61,203 nt of DNA from Cyanophora paradoxa. Taxonomy: Eukaryota; Glaucocystophyceae; Cyanophorales; Cyanophoraceae. Below are positions 50,701 to 61,203 of the stretch, one piece after another. Each line of letters begins with the position of its first letter. Within the stretch, counting starts at the first letter, position 1. Below the pieces are notes generated by a model that was not told the origin of the DNA, ran no database searches, and saw only the letters and a list, made by a program, of their open reading frames with translations. Location: the NCBI GenBank assembly GCA_004431415.1, contig QPMI01000592.1:1-61203 (forward strand), given 5' to 3'. The translations under genes and the position numbers were made by a program.

Positions 50701-51102
50701 TCTTTGCCAGCCACCGCCCTCCGATTAGCTTCTGGTTATAACCACCAAAAATCAGAAAGTTGTAGACTAAATTAAGAAGATAAGCACTGAAACAAACAGA
50801 CCTTTTTCTTTCCAAACTAAATCGTCGACCGCAGCGCGATCACGAGTACGGAAATCGGCCCACCATGACTGGGACTGTACGACAAAAGAATACCACTCAA
50901 ATACAAAAAGGGAGTGAAAGGAAAAAAACAACAGGTAATCATACCAGAGATCCCAGTAAGGAAACTGCAAGATTTGTCGATCTAATACTGGTACCTACGC
51001 AGAGAATTAAAAATCACGAATGAAAGCACTATAGAAAGTAAGATAGATATGCACCCGAAGACTGCCCCTGTACCGCAGAAACTCTAGCATTCAAAATCGC
51101 AA
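50701..51102. other. AT-rich intergenic segment
   Basis: This AT-rich stretch follows the GC-rich repeat and lies downstream of the minus-strand gene ending at 51103. No gene was seen. It probably holds that gene's 3' untranslated region. Confidence 0.35.
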
Positions 51103-51918
51103 TCATCTCTTGTTTACACGAAAAGACATATCCATGACTTTCGCAACGGCATCATCCAGCAACGGCTGTAGACCTTCCAATTCCTCCTTCTGCGCATCGA
51201 CTGTAGAGTGCAGTTTGGGATACGCCTCCTTCGGAAAACGAGATATTTCATCATCCTCTGCAGGAAACAGAGGCTGCGACTGCATCAAGTCCGTAAATTC
51301 AAGGTGCAGCGCCCAAGTCTCCATGCCATGAACGAAGGCCTTCTTTCCAGCCGCAAACATAGAATTCACGTTGACGCCCTCTTCACCTGCGTTTGCAAGA
51401 ACTCGAAATTCTATGCAGGCATTGAAGGTCAACTTGTACAGACTCCATGTCCGATAGTAGCTGCATAACAAAGCTGCGTATTTTGATGACTCCGTTATCA
51501 GCAGGTCAAGGTCAACTATGTAGTCTTCACCAGCAGCCTTAGGTCCGGCCAAAAATGGTCCCAGAGCATCATCTGGCCCCAGAGCATCGACTCCAATCGA
51601 TGGCATCTTACGCTTGAAGGATGAGATCTGTTTCTTTACAAGGTCCTTGATTTCGAGTAGTGTGCCAGAAGTAAAAAGTCCTTCTGTAATGAAGGGTTCA
51701 AGGAAATCGTCGATGTCCGATTTAGCCGTATCCTTTGAACGCAAAAGCTCCCAAGCCAGGCGCATGCGCCGATGTAGCGGGATGCTTGCTACTTTGCATG
51801 CACTCAGATAGTGGTCATCATCGTAATAATGAGCGCACTGAGCTGATATATGCTCCAGTACATTCACCAGGATAAGAAACTCAGACACCCGTCCCCAGCT
51901 CATGACGCGATGCTTCAC
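51103..51918 (-). CDS. hypothetical helical protein (last exon or exons)
   Basis: A 271-residue open frame ends at 51103. It is preceded by an acceptor (GATACGCAG, at about 51919), so an upstream exon is likely and the ATG codons within need not be the start. The protein is mostly helical: GRVSEFLILVNVLEHISAQC, LHRRMRLAWELLRSKDTAKS, DIDDFLEPFITEGLFTSGTL, LLEIKDLVKKQISSFKRKMP, and a coiled-coil end STVDAQKEELEGLQPLLDDA. It has a short acidic loop (PAEDDEISRF). No family was recognised. It is the longest uninterrupted exon in this half of the window. Confidence 0.55.
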   Translation of the reverse strand: MKHRVMSWGRVSEFLILVNVLEHISAQCAHYYDDDHYLSACKVASIPLHRRMRLAWELLRSKDTAKSDIDDFLEPFITEGLFTSGTLLEIKDLVKKQISSFKRKMPSIGVDALGPDDALGPFLAGPKAAGEDYIVDLDLLITESSKYAALLCSYYRTWSLYKLTFNACIEFRVLANAGEEGVNVNSMFAAGKKAFVHGMETWALHLEFTDLMQSQPLFPAEDDEISRFPKEAYPKLHSTVDAQKEELEGLQPLLDDAVAKVMDMSFRVNKR

Positions 51919-52861
51919 TGCGTATCATACATCAGAAGAAGCCAGATAAGGTAATGCAAAGGTACAGAAACATCATTGGGCATACATATACCTCGAATAG
52001 GAGATGCAGACAAAGCAACAGACATTCACAGCGGGCACCCCGAGATGCACACCTAGTATGAAGGGGCAAACATCAGACAAAGCAGTTACACAGTCGTCGG
52101 GAGGCAGTACAACCACTGAAAACAGCGTACAAGGACGGATACAACACAGAATGCAGACCGAGAGGAAGCAAAGTGGGACAAAAGAACCACTCAACGCCCC
52201 GACTTGAAGGCCACCCACGCGCTGGAGAGCGAAATAAGATGATAGCTAAACCCTCATTATGGGCAGGAGGGATGGCGCATGGGACGGGCGACGCACCAGA
52301 AATGTTAGCGCCAAAAAGAAGGGAAGACAACCAGGGCAGCAGACATAAAAGGCTTTAATCCGATGACCCCTACAGATCGAAGAGCCATACATTAGCAAGT
52401 GCGGTCACCGCTGAGAGCCGCGATGCAGGATCTGAGCTTATAACAAGTGCGTACCGATTTTCGTCAAAACCGAAGCTGCAGTCAGTAAAACGACGGTGAC
52501 GGTGATGGCCGGCAAAGGAGCGGAAAAGTCCCAACCCTGCGTAAAGCCACACATCAACTCCATGGCTCGCAACTGTACTATGCGCGGCGAAGGCAGCACG
52601 GCCTCACGCTAGCCGGGGCGCTACTAGCGATAGAATCGCTAATAGTCAATATAAAAATCTCTTGCATTAGCACACAACACAACTACAATGAGTTTCACAT
52701 CGCCCAATAAATCTCTCCGACTAGATACTATCGAGGACCGTCGTATGCTGTGCTTTAGAAAGTACAAAATGAACGAAAGGTTTGAAGGTTTCGTGTCTAG
52801 ATATCTAGCTAAGGAGGTTTCTAACTAATACTAATGATGTGGAAGCTAGCTGTATCGATTT
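51919..52861. other. region without a supported gene
   Basis: Only short frames. CGCTAATAGTCAATA occurs at about 52636 and again at about 53443, where in reverse it precedes the exon of the next gene. Upstream exons of the 51.1 kb gene may lie here. Confidence 0.3.
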
Positions 52862-53448
52862 CTAAACCAACCTAAACTCCCGGCTACGAGGTCCTATCTC
52901 TACAAAAGACTCCCAATCATGGTATGTCCGCCGCCAGCGCTGCCCAAGGGCCTCGCCGCGCCGTGTGCCAGGCTCCTCGCCAGCCCCAGTAGATTGGGCT
53001 ACTGGCCGCCTCCTGCCGTCGCCTCCGCCGCCTCCATTTGTTGGTGTTGCGTCCTCCGGCCCGCCCCAGACCGCAATCCCCCAGTGTCTCCCTCTAGCGC
53101 GGGCGCGCCCTCTGTGTGCCCACGCCCAAGCATACCTGTTCGTATGGTCGTATACTTGCATGGCCGCTGAAGCCCGGACCCAGCCGTAGTCGTCTGGCGG
53201 GCAGCTCAGGTGTGAGAGGGCTAGGGTTTCCCCGCCTTGGTGGCGGGACTCGAGGGCACCGCACTCCCTGCAGCGTTCCCGCTGCCGGGGCTCCGGATCC
53301 GCGCGCTTCCTGCGAGCGTTGCCAGCCGTATCGTCAGGCGGCGCGTCGGCCTCGCGCCCGCGCGCCTCAGTGCGCTTCGCCTTGGCGCGACGTTCTTTCA
53401 TGACCTTCGTGATCCCGCACGCCTTCTCCCACTCCGCGTACGCGCTAA
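52862..53448 (-). CDS. hypothetical basic/glycine-rich exon
   Basis: The frame begins right after an acceptor-like TTGACTATTAG (about 53449) and reads AYAEWEKACGITKVMKERRA, then a long Lys/Arg/Asp stretch, RERCRECGALESRHQGGE (a C-x2-C pair), and a Gly-rich tail. The first 40 residues form a charged helix. GC content is high, so the open frame may be chance. Residue use is not typical of the satellite frames nearby. Family unknown. Confidence 0.3.
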
Positions 53449-54240
53449 TAGTCAATAGGTGGTCTCTAGCACCGCATGCGCAACTGACTAACCGCGGCAG
53501 TTACGGTTGCATGCAACTAACCGCGAGACCAAGGGCCCCAAGTCCAAACATTACGACCGGCGAGCGACGATAGATGTAGAGAAAGCGTGCACGTACCAAG
53601 CACTATGATCGTTGCTTCTAGGACCCAGCCGAGCCACGGACGACGCAAGCCCGGAGCGATGAAGCTGGCGCACGAACGAAGCACGCCTGGCCAAGCCAGG
53701 ATAGCGGGACAGCTCTTTCCACTTGAAGCCGAGCAGGCCGCGAGGCCACCGCCCGCGGAAGCTGATCAGACTTGAGGCCAGGCACGCCAGCGCCACGCCA
53801 GGGATTGACTGATGTCCGGGTACAAAAACAATGCAGGAGATCAAATTCTACGGCCTTAGTGGCGCCCGTACGCGTCGGACGCCGTCACTTAAAAGACTGC
53901 AGCACTTTAAGCACAGCCACGACAGTACGGCGCTGGCCTCGACGACTCTCGCGCGCGCGCCGAGCCTAGCACAGGAAGGAATCCCGCCGGCACCCTGGCC
54001 GGCGCCACCACCAAGCCGCACAAGCGGGACAAAAAACATCACTAACAGACTCTGAGACCGGGCCGGGAATCAGAAAGGCCGGCGCCGCCGGTCGCAGCAG
54101 CTGATACGACTTCGACGTCGACAGACAGCAGCTTCATTCAAGACAAGCAGAGAGTCCAACGCCTAGATCCCTGCCATGAGCAGCAAGAACAAATTCAACA
54201 TGCAAATACAATGACATACACACACACAGCTACCTAGGCG
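53449..54240. other. region without a supported gene
   Basis: Short GC-rich frames on both strands; no domain and no clear splice pattern. Confidence 0.3.
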
Positions 54241-57200
54241 CGGCAGGGCGGGGGGCTGCGCGGCGGAGCAGGGCGGCGGACCCGGTGCAGGCAAGATGGG
54301 TCCACGGCGGATGCGAAGCGCAAGCGCGGCCGCCCGGCGGATCCCGGAGCTGCTGCAAGCAGAAGCGGGCGCAGTCAAACCGGGGCAGCTGGGGACGGGG
54401 CGGCAAAGGAGCGGCGTCGCGGGGCGGCCCTGCCACCTGTACGGGGGCCCGGATGCATAGCGTCGTTCCAGGGGCACAAAGTTGTAGGGATGGAAGGGAG
54501 AGGAGGGGGGGGGGGCGAGGCCTAGGGCTGGGAAGCGGACGCTGGAAGCCTAGGGCTGGGGTGCGGGCGCTGGAGGCCTAGAGCTGGGGCGCGGGCGCTG
54601 GAGGCCTAGGGCTGGGGCGCGGGCGCTGGAGGCCTAGGGCTGGAGCGCGGGCGCTGGAGGGGGCGCGGGCGCTGGAGGCCTAGGGCTGGGACGCGGGCGC
54701 TGGAGGCCTAGGGCTGGGACGCGGGCGCTGGAAGCCTAGGGCTTGGCGCGGGCGCTGGAAGCATAGGGCTGGGGTGCAGGCGCTGGAGGCCTAGGGCTGG
54801 GGTGGGAGTGGTGGGGGGGGGGGGGGGGGGGAGGGGCGCTGAGGTTTCATTAACGTGAGCGATGCGCGTTGCATCCTGCACATGGCGTCAGCGGATGCGG
54901 GCAGCAGGGGGTACAGACGCGCGGACCAGAGGCCAGAAAGCTCGAGAGACTCGAAGACCGAGAGGTGCGCGAAGGCCGAGAGGTGCACGCGCCTGATTGC
55001 CTCTCCCGTCCAGGGCATGCAGCCCCTCCGGCCTGCCACCTGCACGGGGGCCCGGGTGCCTAGCGTCGTTCCAGAGGCACAAAGTTGTAGAATTGGGAAG
55101 GGAGAGGGGGGGGGGGAGGGGGGGGGGGGGGGGCGAGGCCTGGGGCTGGGGCGCGGGCGCTGGAAGCCTAGAGCTGGGGCGCGGGCACTGGAGGCCTAGG
55201 GCTGGGGCGCGGGCGCTGGAGGCCTAGGGCTGGGGCGCGGGCGCTGGAGGCCTAGGGCTGGGGCGCGGGCGCTGGAGGCCTAGGGCTGGACGCGGGCGCT
55301 GGAAGCCTAGGGTTTGGGCGCGGGCGCTGGAAGCATAGGGCTTGGGCGCGGGCGCTGGAGGCCTAGGGCTGGGGCGCGGGCGCTGGAGGCCTAGGGCTGG
55401 GGCGCGGGCGCTGGAGGCCTAGGGCTGGGACGCGGGCGCTGGAAGCCTAGGGCTTGGGCGCGGGCGCTGGAAGCATAGGGCTGGGGTGCAGGCGCTGGAG
55501 GCCTAGGGCTGGGGCGCGGCAACGATACTGCGGGCGGAAGCGGGCGCACTCAAATAAGAAGGATGGAAGATGTCGCGCCAATGCGCGACCGCCCGGCAGC
55601 GCTGCTGCAGGCGTAAGAGGACGCGATCAATTCGAGGGAGCGGGGGACGGGGCAGCAGGACAGTGGCGTAGCCGGACGGCGGACCAGGCGCAGGCGAGAG
55701 AAGTCCACGGCACGTGCGGGGCTCGAGCGCCGGCGGCCACCGAAGCTGCTGCGGGCGGGAGCGGGCTCGATCAAATCGGGGCAACGAGCCGTCAGGGCGG
55801 TAGGAGAGCGGCAGAGCCAGGCAACGAACCCGGCGCAGGCAAACTGGACCCACGGAAGTACGGGGAGCGAGCAATTCGACCGGCGGCCCTGCTGCGAGCA
55901 GGAGCGGGCATGATCAAATCATAAGAACATAGGACGGCGCGGCAGGAGAGCGGCGGAGCCGGCGGCAGACCGGTGCAGGCAAGAAGAATCCACGGCGGGT
56001 GCGAAGCCCAAGCGTGGCCAACCGCCCAGCTGCTGCAAGCAGAAACGGGCGCGATCAAACCGGGGCAGATGGGAAGGGGCGGCAAAGGAGCGGCGTCGCG
56101 GGGCGGCGAACCCTGCGCGGACGAGAAGAGGCCGGGCGGCGGACCAGGCGCAGGCGAGAGGAGTCCACGGCACGTCCGGGCCCAAGCGCCGGCAGCCACC
56201 GAAACTGCTGCGGGCGGGAGCGGGCGCGATCAAATCGGGGCGACGAGCTTCAGGGCGGTAGGAGAGCGACGGGGCTAGGCAGCGAACCCGGCGCAAATCA
56301 TAAGGACGAGGGACGGCGCGGCAGGAGAGCGGCGGAGCCGGGCGGCGGACCCGGTGCAGGCGAGATGGATCCAGGGCTGGGAAGCGGACGCTGGACGCCT
56401 AGGGCTGGGGTGCGGGCGCTGGAGGCCTAGAGCTGGGGCGCGGGCGCTGGAGGCCTAGGGCTGGGACGCGGGCCCTGGAGGCCCTGGAGCGCGGGGCGGC
56501 GAACCCTGCGCGGACGAGAAGAGGCCGGGCGGCGGACCAGGCGCAGGCGAGAGGAGTCCAAGGCACGTCCGGGGCCCCAGCGCCGGCGGCCACCGAAACT
56601 GCTGCGGGCGGGAGCGAACGCGATCAAATCGGGGCGACGAGCCTTCAGGGCGGTAGGAGAGCGACAGGGCTAGGCAGCGAACCCGGCGCAAATCATAAGG
56701 ACGAGGGACGGCGCGGCAGGAGAGGCGGCGGAGCCGGGCGGCGGACCCGGTGCAGGCGAGATGGATCCACGGCGGGTGCGGGCCCAAAAGCGGCCGCCTG
56801 GCAGCGCTGCTACTAGAACGCGATCAGTTCGAGAGAGCGGGGACGGGGCGGCAGGACAGTGGCGTAGCCGGGCGGCGGACCAGGCGCAGGCGAGAGGAGT
56901 CCCACGGCACGTACGGGGCCCGATCGCCAGCGGCCACCGAAGCTGCTGCGGGCGGGAACGGGCGCGACCAAAATCGGGGCGACAAACCGTCAGGCGGTAG
57001 GAGAGCGGCAGGGCCAGGGCAGCGAAACCCGGCGCAGGCAAGCTGGACACACGGAAGGTACGAGGCGCGAGTGTGGTCGACCGGCGGCCCTGCTGCAGGC
57101 AGGAGCGGGCATGATCAATCATAAGAACAGGGGACGGCGCGGCAAGAAAGCGGCGGAGACGGGCGGCGGACCGGAGCAGGCAAGATGGGTCCACGGCGGG

Positions 57201-57930
57201 TGCGGAGCCCAAGCGTGCCGACCGGCAGCGCTGCTGCCGAGGGAAAACAACGCGATCAATTCGAAGGAGCGGGGGACGGGGCGGCAGGACAGTGGCGTAG
57301 CCGGGCGGCGTACCAGGCGCAGACGAGAGGAGTCCACGGCACGTGGCGGGGCCCGATCGCCAGCGGCCACCAAAGCTGCTGCGGGCGGGAGCGGGCGCGA
57401 CCAAATCGGGGCGACAAACCGTCAGGGCGGTAGGAGAGCGCAGGGCCAGGCAGCGAACCCGGCGCAGACAAGCTGGACACACGGAAGGTACGAGGCGCGA
57501 GCGTTGTCGACCGGCGGACCTGCTGCGGGCAGGAGCGGGCATGATCAAATCATAAGAACGGTGGACGCACGGCAAAGAGCGGCAGAGACGGGCGGCGGAC
57601 CCGGAGCAGGCAAGATGGGTCCACGGCGCGTGCGGAGCCCAAGCGTGGCCGCCCGGCGGAGCTGCTGCAGGCAGAAGCGGACCGGATCAAACCGGGGCAG
57701 ATGGGGAAGGGGCAGCAGAGAAGCGGCGGCGCAGGCAAGCTGGACACACGGAAGGTACAAGGCGCGAGCGCGGTCGACCGGCGTACCTGCCGCAAGCAGG
57801 AGCGGACGCACTCAAACCGGGGCGGATGGGGACGGGGCGGAAAAGGACCGGCGTCGCGGGGCGACGAACCCGGCGCAGACGAGAAGTGGCCCTGCATCAG
57901 CGGCGGCGCTGATGCAGGCAGACAATCACC
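54241..57930. repeat. large GC-rich satellite array
   Basis: Monomers share the core GCTGCTGC(A/G)GGC(A/G)GGAGCGGGC then GATCAAA(T/C)CGGGGC, seen at about 54355, 55750, 56035, 56215, 56605, 56950, 57385, 57530, 57665 and 57795. The segments 56105-56370 and 56495-56770 are near-identical, about 390 bp apart. The array has minisatellite blocks inside it. Both strands carry long frames with recurring peptides (for instance SLPRFDRARSRPQQLRWP), which I take to be by-products of the repeat. Confidence 0.7.
54530..55520. repeat. 28-bp G-rich minisatellite (GCTGGGGCGCGGGCGCTGGA-type)
   Basis: Two blocks, 54530-54805 and 55140-55515, repeat a unit of about 28 bp built of GCTGGGGCGCGGGCGCTGGA and then GGCCTAGG. 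Variants include TTGGGCGC and GAAGCATAGG. Both blocks are flanked by poly-G-rich runs (54808-54835, 55105-55135). A few further units lie at 56378-56475. The order of variant units suggests that a block was itself duplicated. Confidence 0.8.
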
Positions 57931-59280
57931 TGATGACCATTAAACGCAGAAGCGCACAAACAGCAAAACCGCCGCTCACCGTGGAACAATCGGCCGCATA
58001 TACGCGACTTCCGCGCCGCTGCGGATGGTCCGCGCTGCCGGCGATCGCTCCGGGATCACATCCTTCGATCGATCTGCGGCGGACAACATGATTCGACAAC
58101 CACAGCCCAACCTCACACTTGAGGCCGGGCAGGCCCGACCTCACAAGGATCACACCGCGTAACGGGGGGGTACACTACCACAACCGAACGACCGTGGCCC
58201 ACGGTCGTTCGACGAGGGGGGGTACACAGATATGTAGACTTTCCGCAAGCCGACACTGTCCCACCCGCGAACGCCGTCCAGTCTGGCACACACGAGATGC
58301 CAATGCCATGGAAAATACCGGTACTTACCCTCCGAGGCTCACGCGCGGATTTCCTAATACCACACTTCCGCTCGCACGGCGCTCATATCTACCTTCGCTG
58401 ATCTTGCCACGACACGACAGACCCACGAGAACGACCTCGCATTGGGTGCGCCATTGGCCGGTCAAGCTAGCAAGGAGGGCCTTTCGAAAGCAGCGGCGCA
58501 CGCTCCAACCAGGCGAGCTTCGGTAAACACGGGCATCCATGTGCGTACACTCGCTCGCCAGGAAACCCGACAGGCGCCTGAAAGTAGCGCAGCAAACGCG
58601 ATGCACGCTACTATGTTAGATGCTGGTGTCGGGAATGGAGTACAAAAGAGCCACCAGCATGGATCAAGTTCAAAAAGACGTGCGCCACATACCTGCACCC
58701 TGAAGACCCCTGACATCGACCCAATTCTGATGATGGCCGCATGCACAGCCCTCATTTATGCTACATGGATAGAAGGAAGACTGTCACTACTCGAAAAACA
58801 CGGCCGTATCCCTTGAATGCAGCGAGTGCTACTTATTTGGAACCGACCGCACCAATTCAAACAGTACTATTCAACAGCAGAAGCTTGCTTCTCCTGACCA
58901 TCAAGCTTCTCGAGAGATCATAAACATGACAACTAGCAATCCATCTTAATTTCAAGAACTCAAAGCTCATAGCTGTAATGGAGGCTCACCCTAACCCTCA
59001 GCATGCTCATCGGGAGCCTCTTCCAGGGACGGTGGCTCTGAACAGCATAACGTCCTGACAGCAACACCTGTGTCCATAACGACAGCGCTAGCATTGCTTA
59101 ATCTATCAAAAACGCATGCACAGCACTCATATATGATATGAGGATGACTGCCAGCCTGCACCTCGAGAGTTCTGCAGCACAGTGCAATCGTGATTGCCGC
59201 AATCATAGTTCTACTTAGTACGCCTATAAAAAGTACGCTTAAAAACAGATTATGCCATGAACCACGGGTTCGGCCGGTAC
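57931..59280. other. region with palindrome, no firm gene
   Basis: Frames on both strands at 58.1-58.8 kb show no domain. A minus stretch at 58991-59206 (IIAAITIALCCRTLEVQAGS in part, ending EEAPDEHAEG) could be an exon. The palindrome at 58185 is the main feature. Confidence 0.3.
58185..58211. repeat. 27-bp near-perfect palindrome
   Basis: Arms CGAACGACCGTGG and CCACGGTCGTTCG (13 bp each) surround one central C. It is the reverse-complement relative of the palindrome at 20640-20662. It is flanked on both sides by GGGGGGTACAC-like sequence (58163-58175 and 58216-58228), in direct orientation. Confidence 0.75.
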
Positions 59281-59286
59281 TACTTG

Positions 59287-60484
59287 CTATTGCTTGTGAG
59301 ACAACTCAGCGACGAGTGCACCTGCCTCCTCCACGAGGGACCGAACCTGCTCCTTCGTAAGGGCATCCTGTAGAAACAGATACGGCGATCATATGTCAGT
59401 CGAAGACAGATACGGACAGCAAATGACACCGGGATTCCCACACCTCAGCCGCAAGAGCTTCAGTCCTCCCCGCTTCCTCGTTCCGACACCAACATGCTCC
59501 TTTTCGATAGCAGCCATAAGGACCCTAGCCTGCATAGTTCGGATTACAGCTGGCAATCGCAGGTGCACAGGATTTGCAATAGCCCACCTTAGACGCAAGA
59601 TCTTCATTCCTCCTCCGAAGGGACTCCAGGTACTCGTCCCTGTGCAAGGGCCAAATGAGCAACATCGAAGGGAGACATGTAAAAGCATACGTAAGGCTCA
59701 CCTCGACTTCTTGTGAGCCACAACGATGTTATTAAGACGGACAATATGCCAGCATAACACCGCGAACGAATCCCGGATACGGGTCATCAGCACCATGGCA
59801 GAATCAATCAAGACATCTGCATCATGAAGCTGAGAGGCGGAGAGAAGACCCGAGCTGTCGTCCTGGAGGTCCTTCTTCAGCTCAGGAAAACATGGCATGA
59901 CTTTGCTGATTTCACCCAGAAGCACGTCAAAGTATTCAGCACTACCAGGCATACTGCCCGGCAATGCAAGCAAAGCAAGCGACCCCTGAGGAGCTAAAGC
60001 ACAAATCAAAACACAACCGGTAGTGCCCAAAGAAATAACGAATGACAGAGTACAAACCCGTTACAGGGCATTCAATCCGTTGACCGTCTTCTGATCTGAG
60101 CGAGCATTCTGAATGCTGCAGTTCTTCATGGTACAGATCGTACACCCGAAGCAGGCTCTGTATATGACTATCGAGCACTCCCCTGTGTACGACAAGTACA
60201 AGCCGAAGGAAATCAAGATTCTTGGCTACAGTCCGAATCGCTTCTTTACCAGGACTCGTTGGTCTGACCCGCTGCATGATGATAGCACGGACCAGGGGCG
60301 CCAAACGACACAATGAATTCAGATGCGAGTGTATGGATCGGCTCCAAAGACGCCATACACCGCCTGCTTCCATCACGCTTGATAGGCAGCTGCGGATCCA
60401 ATCCACGAGGTCGCTTACATGACCGGACTTGCACGGGCAAGCAGGGAACTGTAGAACCATTAGAAATTTGAAAAACATGCGCAA
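59287..60484 (-). CDS. hypothetical helical/coiled-coil protein (five exons)
   Basis: The first exon has HVSDLVDWIRSCLSSVMEAG and DSHIQSLLRVYDLYHEELQH. An intron starting GTTTGT and ending GCTTTAG joins PVT to APQGSLALLALPGSMPGSAE, continuing to LGEISKVMPCFPELKKDLQD and IDSAMVLMTRIRDSFAVLCW. GTGAGC..GCACAG joins KKSR to DEYLESLRRRNEDLASK. Two more introns lead to EAGRTEALAAE and then DALTKEQVRSLVEEAGALVA, with TAG at 59287-59289. The C-terminal 60 residues read as a continuous coiled coil across three exons, which supports the joints. Family and function are unknown. The upstream end may extend beyond 60484. Confidence 0.55.
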
Positions 60485-60559
60485 CGATCAACACGTACAT
60501 GATGGGACTCGCACTGAGAGATAGAACTCGACACAGGCGGCATCCAGCAGGTACAGTTT

Positions 60560-61060
60560 ACACCTGCAGCGATACACCAGGTCATTAGCATTTAGACCGC
60601 ATCAGAGCGGACCCGGAAACACGAGCATGCGCACGGAGCAAGAGCACCAGGCGCGCAGAGCGCTCACACGACGACTGAACGGTAGTAGGACCAGGGCGCA
60701 GGCGTCTGGCGGGCAACGATGGCAATGCAAAGAAGTCAGCAGCAGGCCAGCGCATATAACAAGCAGGACAACAGTGGCAGGGCAGCGCGTACAGCGGTCC
60801 GGTCTAGATCCGACAGGCAGCGATGGCCTGAAGTACAAAAGCAAAGGAGGACTTGCGGCCTGAATGCGCCGCACACCGAGAGAGGCTGGACGCGACCAGG
60901 GTGCGGTTGTGAGCGAAGCGGAGCATATAACGAGTCGGGCGCCAAAGACAGGGCGGCACGTACAACGGAACGACGGGAGCTCCAGCTAGGGCGACACCAG
61001 CACGGCCGCCGGGCCAATTCCGAAAAGTGGAACGAGGACGCTAACAACAGCTAAGATGCA
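60560..61060. repeat. diverged GC-rich repeat segment
   Basis: Motifs such as CACGCGCGCAGAGCGCTCAC and ACCAGGGCGCAGGCGT resemble the 49.65-50.6 kb repeat (AAGCACGAGGAGGCACGAG, CGCAGGCC). Overlapping basic frames run on both strands, with no domain. The last 80 bp contain runs of GATCGCGAGCGATCGCG and ACGTCGACGTCGAC. Confidence 0.35.
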
Positions 61061-61203
61061 GCGGCCGCAATGCCAGGACGTGCGGCCAGAAGGGTATACG
61101 CAACACCACATAACCGGGTACACCAACGCCAAGTAGTCGATCGCGAGCGATCGCGAACGTCCGACGTCGACGTCGACTGCCGATCGAGACAAGTCAACTA
61201 GGA

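Noticed and set aside
55450-58091. Long ORFs on both strands through the satellite
   Set aside because: Frames on both strands repeat the same peptides with each monomer, as expected for a GC-rich tandem repeat.
61140-61185. GATCGCGAGCGATCGCG and ACGTCGACGTCGAC runs as a replication origin
   Set aside because: Short CG-rich near-palindromes at the window edge, with no other origin features.
1-61203. CRISPR arrays, prokaryotic operons or phage genes
   Set aside because: Tandem repeats lack regular unique spacers, no Cas-like frames were seen, and the spliced genes show eukaryotic nuclear DNA.

Overview
The window is nuclear DNA from a eukaryote, most likely a fungus and probably a basidiomycete; the phylum is inference. 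Genes are broken by many GT-AG introns of about 30 to 130 nt. They include an exonuclease V, F-box/LRR proteins, SUMO-like modules, a CENP-A-like histone H3 and C2H2 zinc fingers. There are no operons or Shine-Dalgarno signals. Because genes are spliced, most are given as gene spans; I name splice joints where the protein reads smoothly across them.

Layout. 0-8 kb: a frame-disrupted CENP-A-like histone gene, a coiled-coil gene, SUMO-like modules, and a nucleotidyltransferase-like gene with a duplicated 3' fragment. 8-17 kb: a small two-exon acidic/helical gene, an F-box/LRR gene, an unrecognised protein with an acidic tail, and two further hypothetical genes. 17.5-19.5 kb: a well-supported EXO5 gene whose splice joints restore the family motifs. 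19.6-22.3 kb: GC-rich satellite-like sequence. 22.3-23.8 kb: an intronless virus-type deoxynucleoside kinase and a divergent small gene.

23.8-32.1 kb holds the most striking feature, a Helentron-type Helitron on the minus strand. From N to C terminus it has C2H2 fingers, a DUF6570-like region, an HUH Rep nuclease, a Pif1-like helicase and an OTU-like cysteine protease. No nonsense or frameshift mutation is needed to read its core, provided several introns are removed, some only 32-35 nt long. Rep and helicase would drive rolling-circle transposition; the OTU role is unknown.

33.9-42.6 kb is a tandem array of F-box-like genes on the minus strand: two long copies and one truncated copy. 43-61 kb mixes unrecognised minus-strand spliced genes with GC-rich tandem repeats: a 314-bp pair, 130-160-bp repeats, a 28-bp minisatellite and a roughly 390-bp segmental repeat. 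One of these genes carries a 183-bp tandem duplication across an exon-intron-exon junction, which has created a new 45-codon exon and a second, nearly identical intron. A near-perfect palindrome around CGACCGTGG/CCACGGTCG occurs at both 20.6 kb and 58.2 kb.
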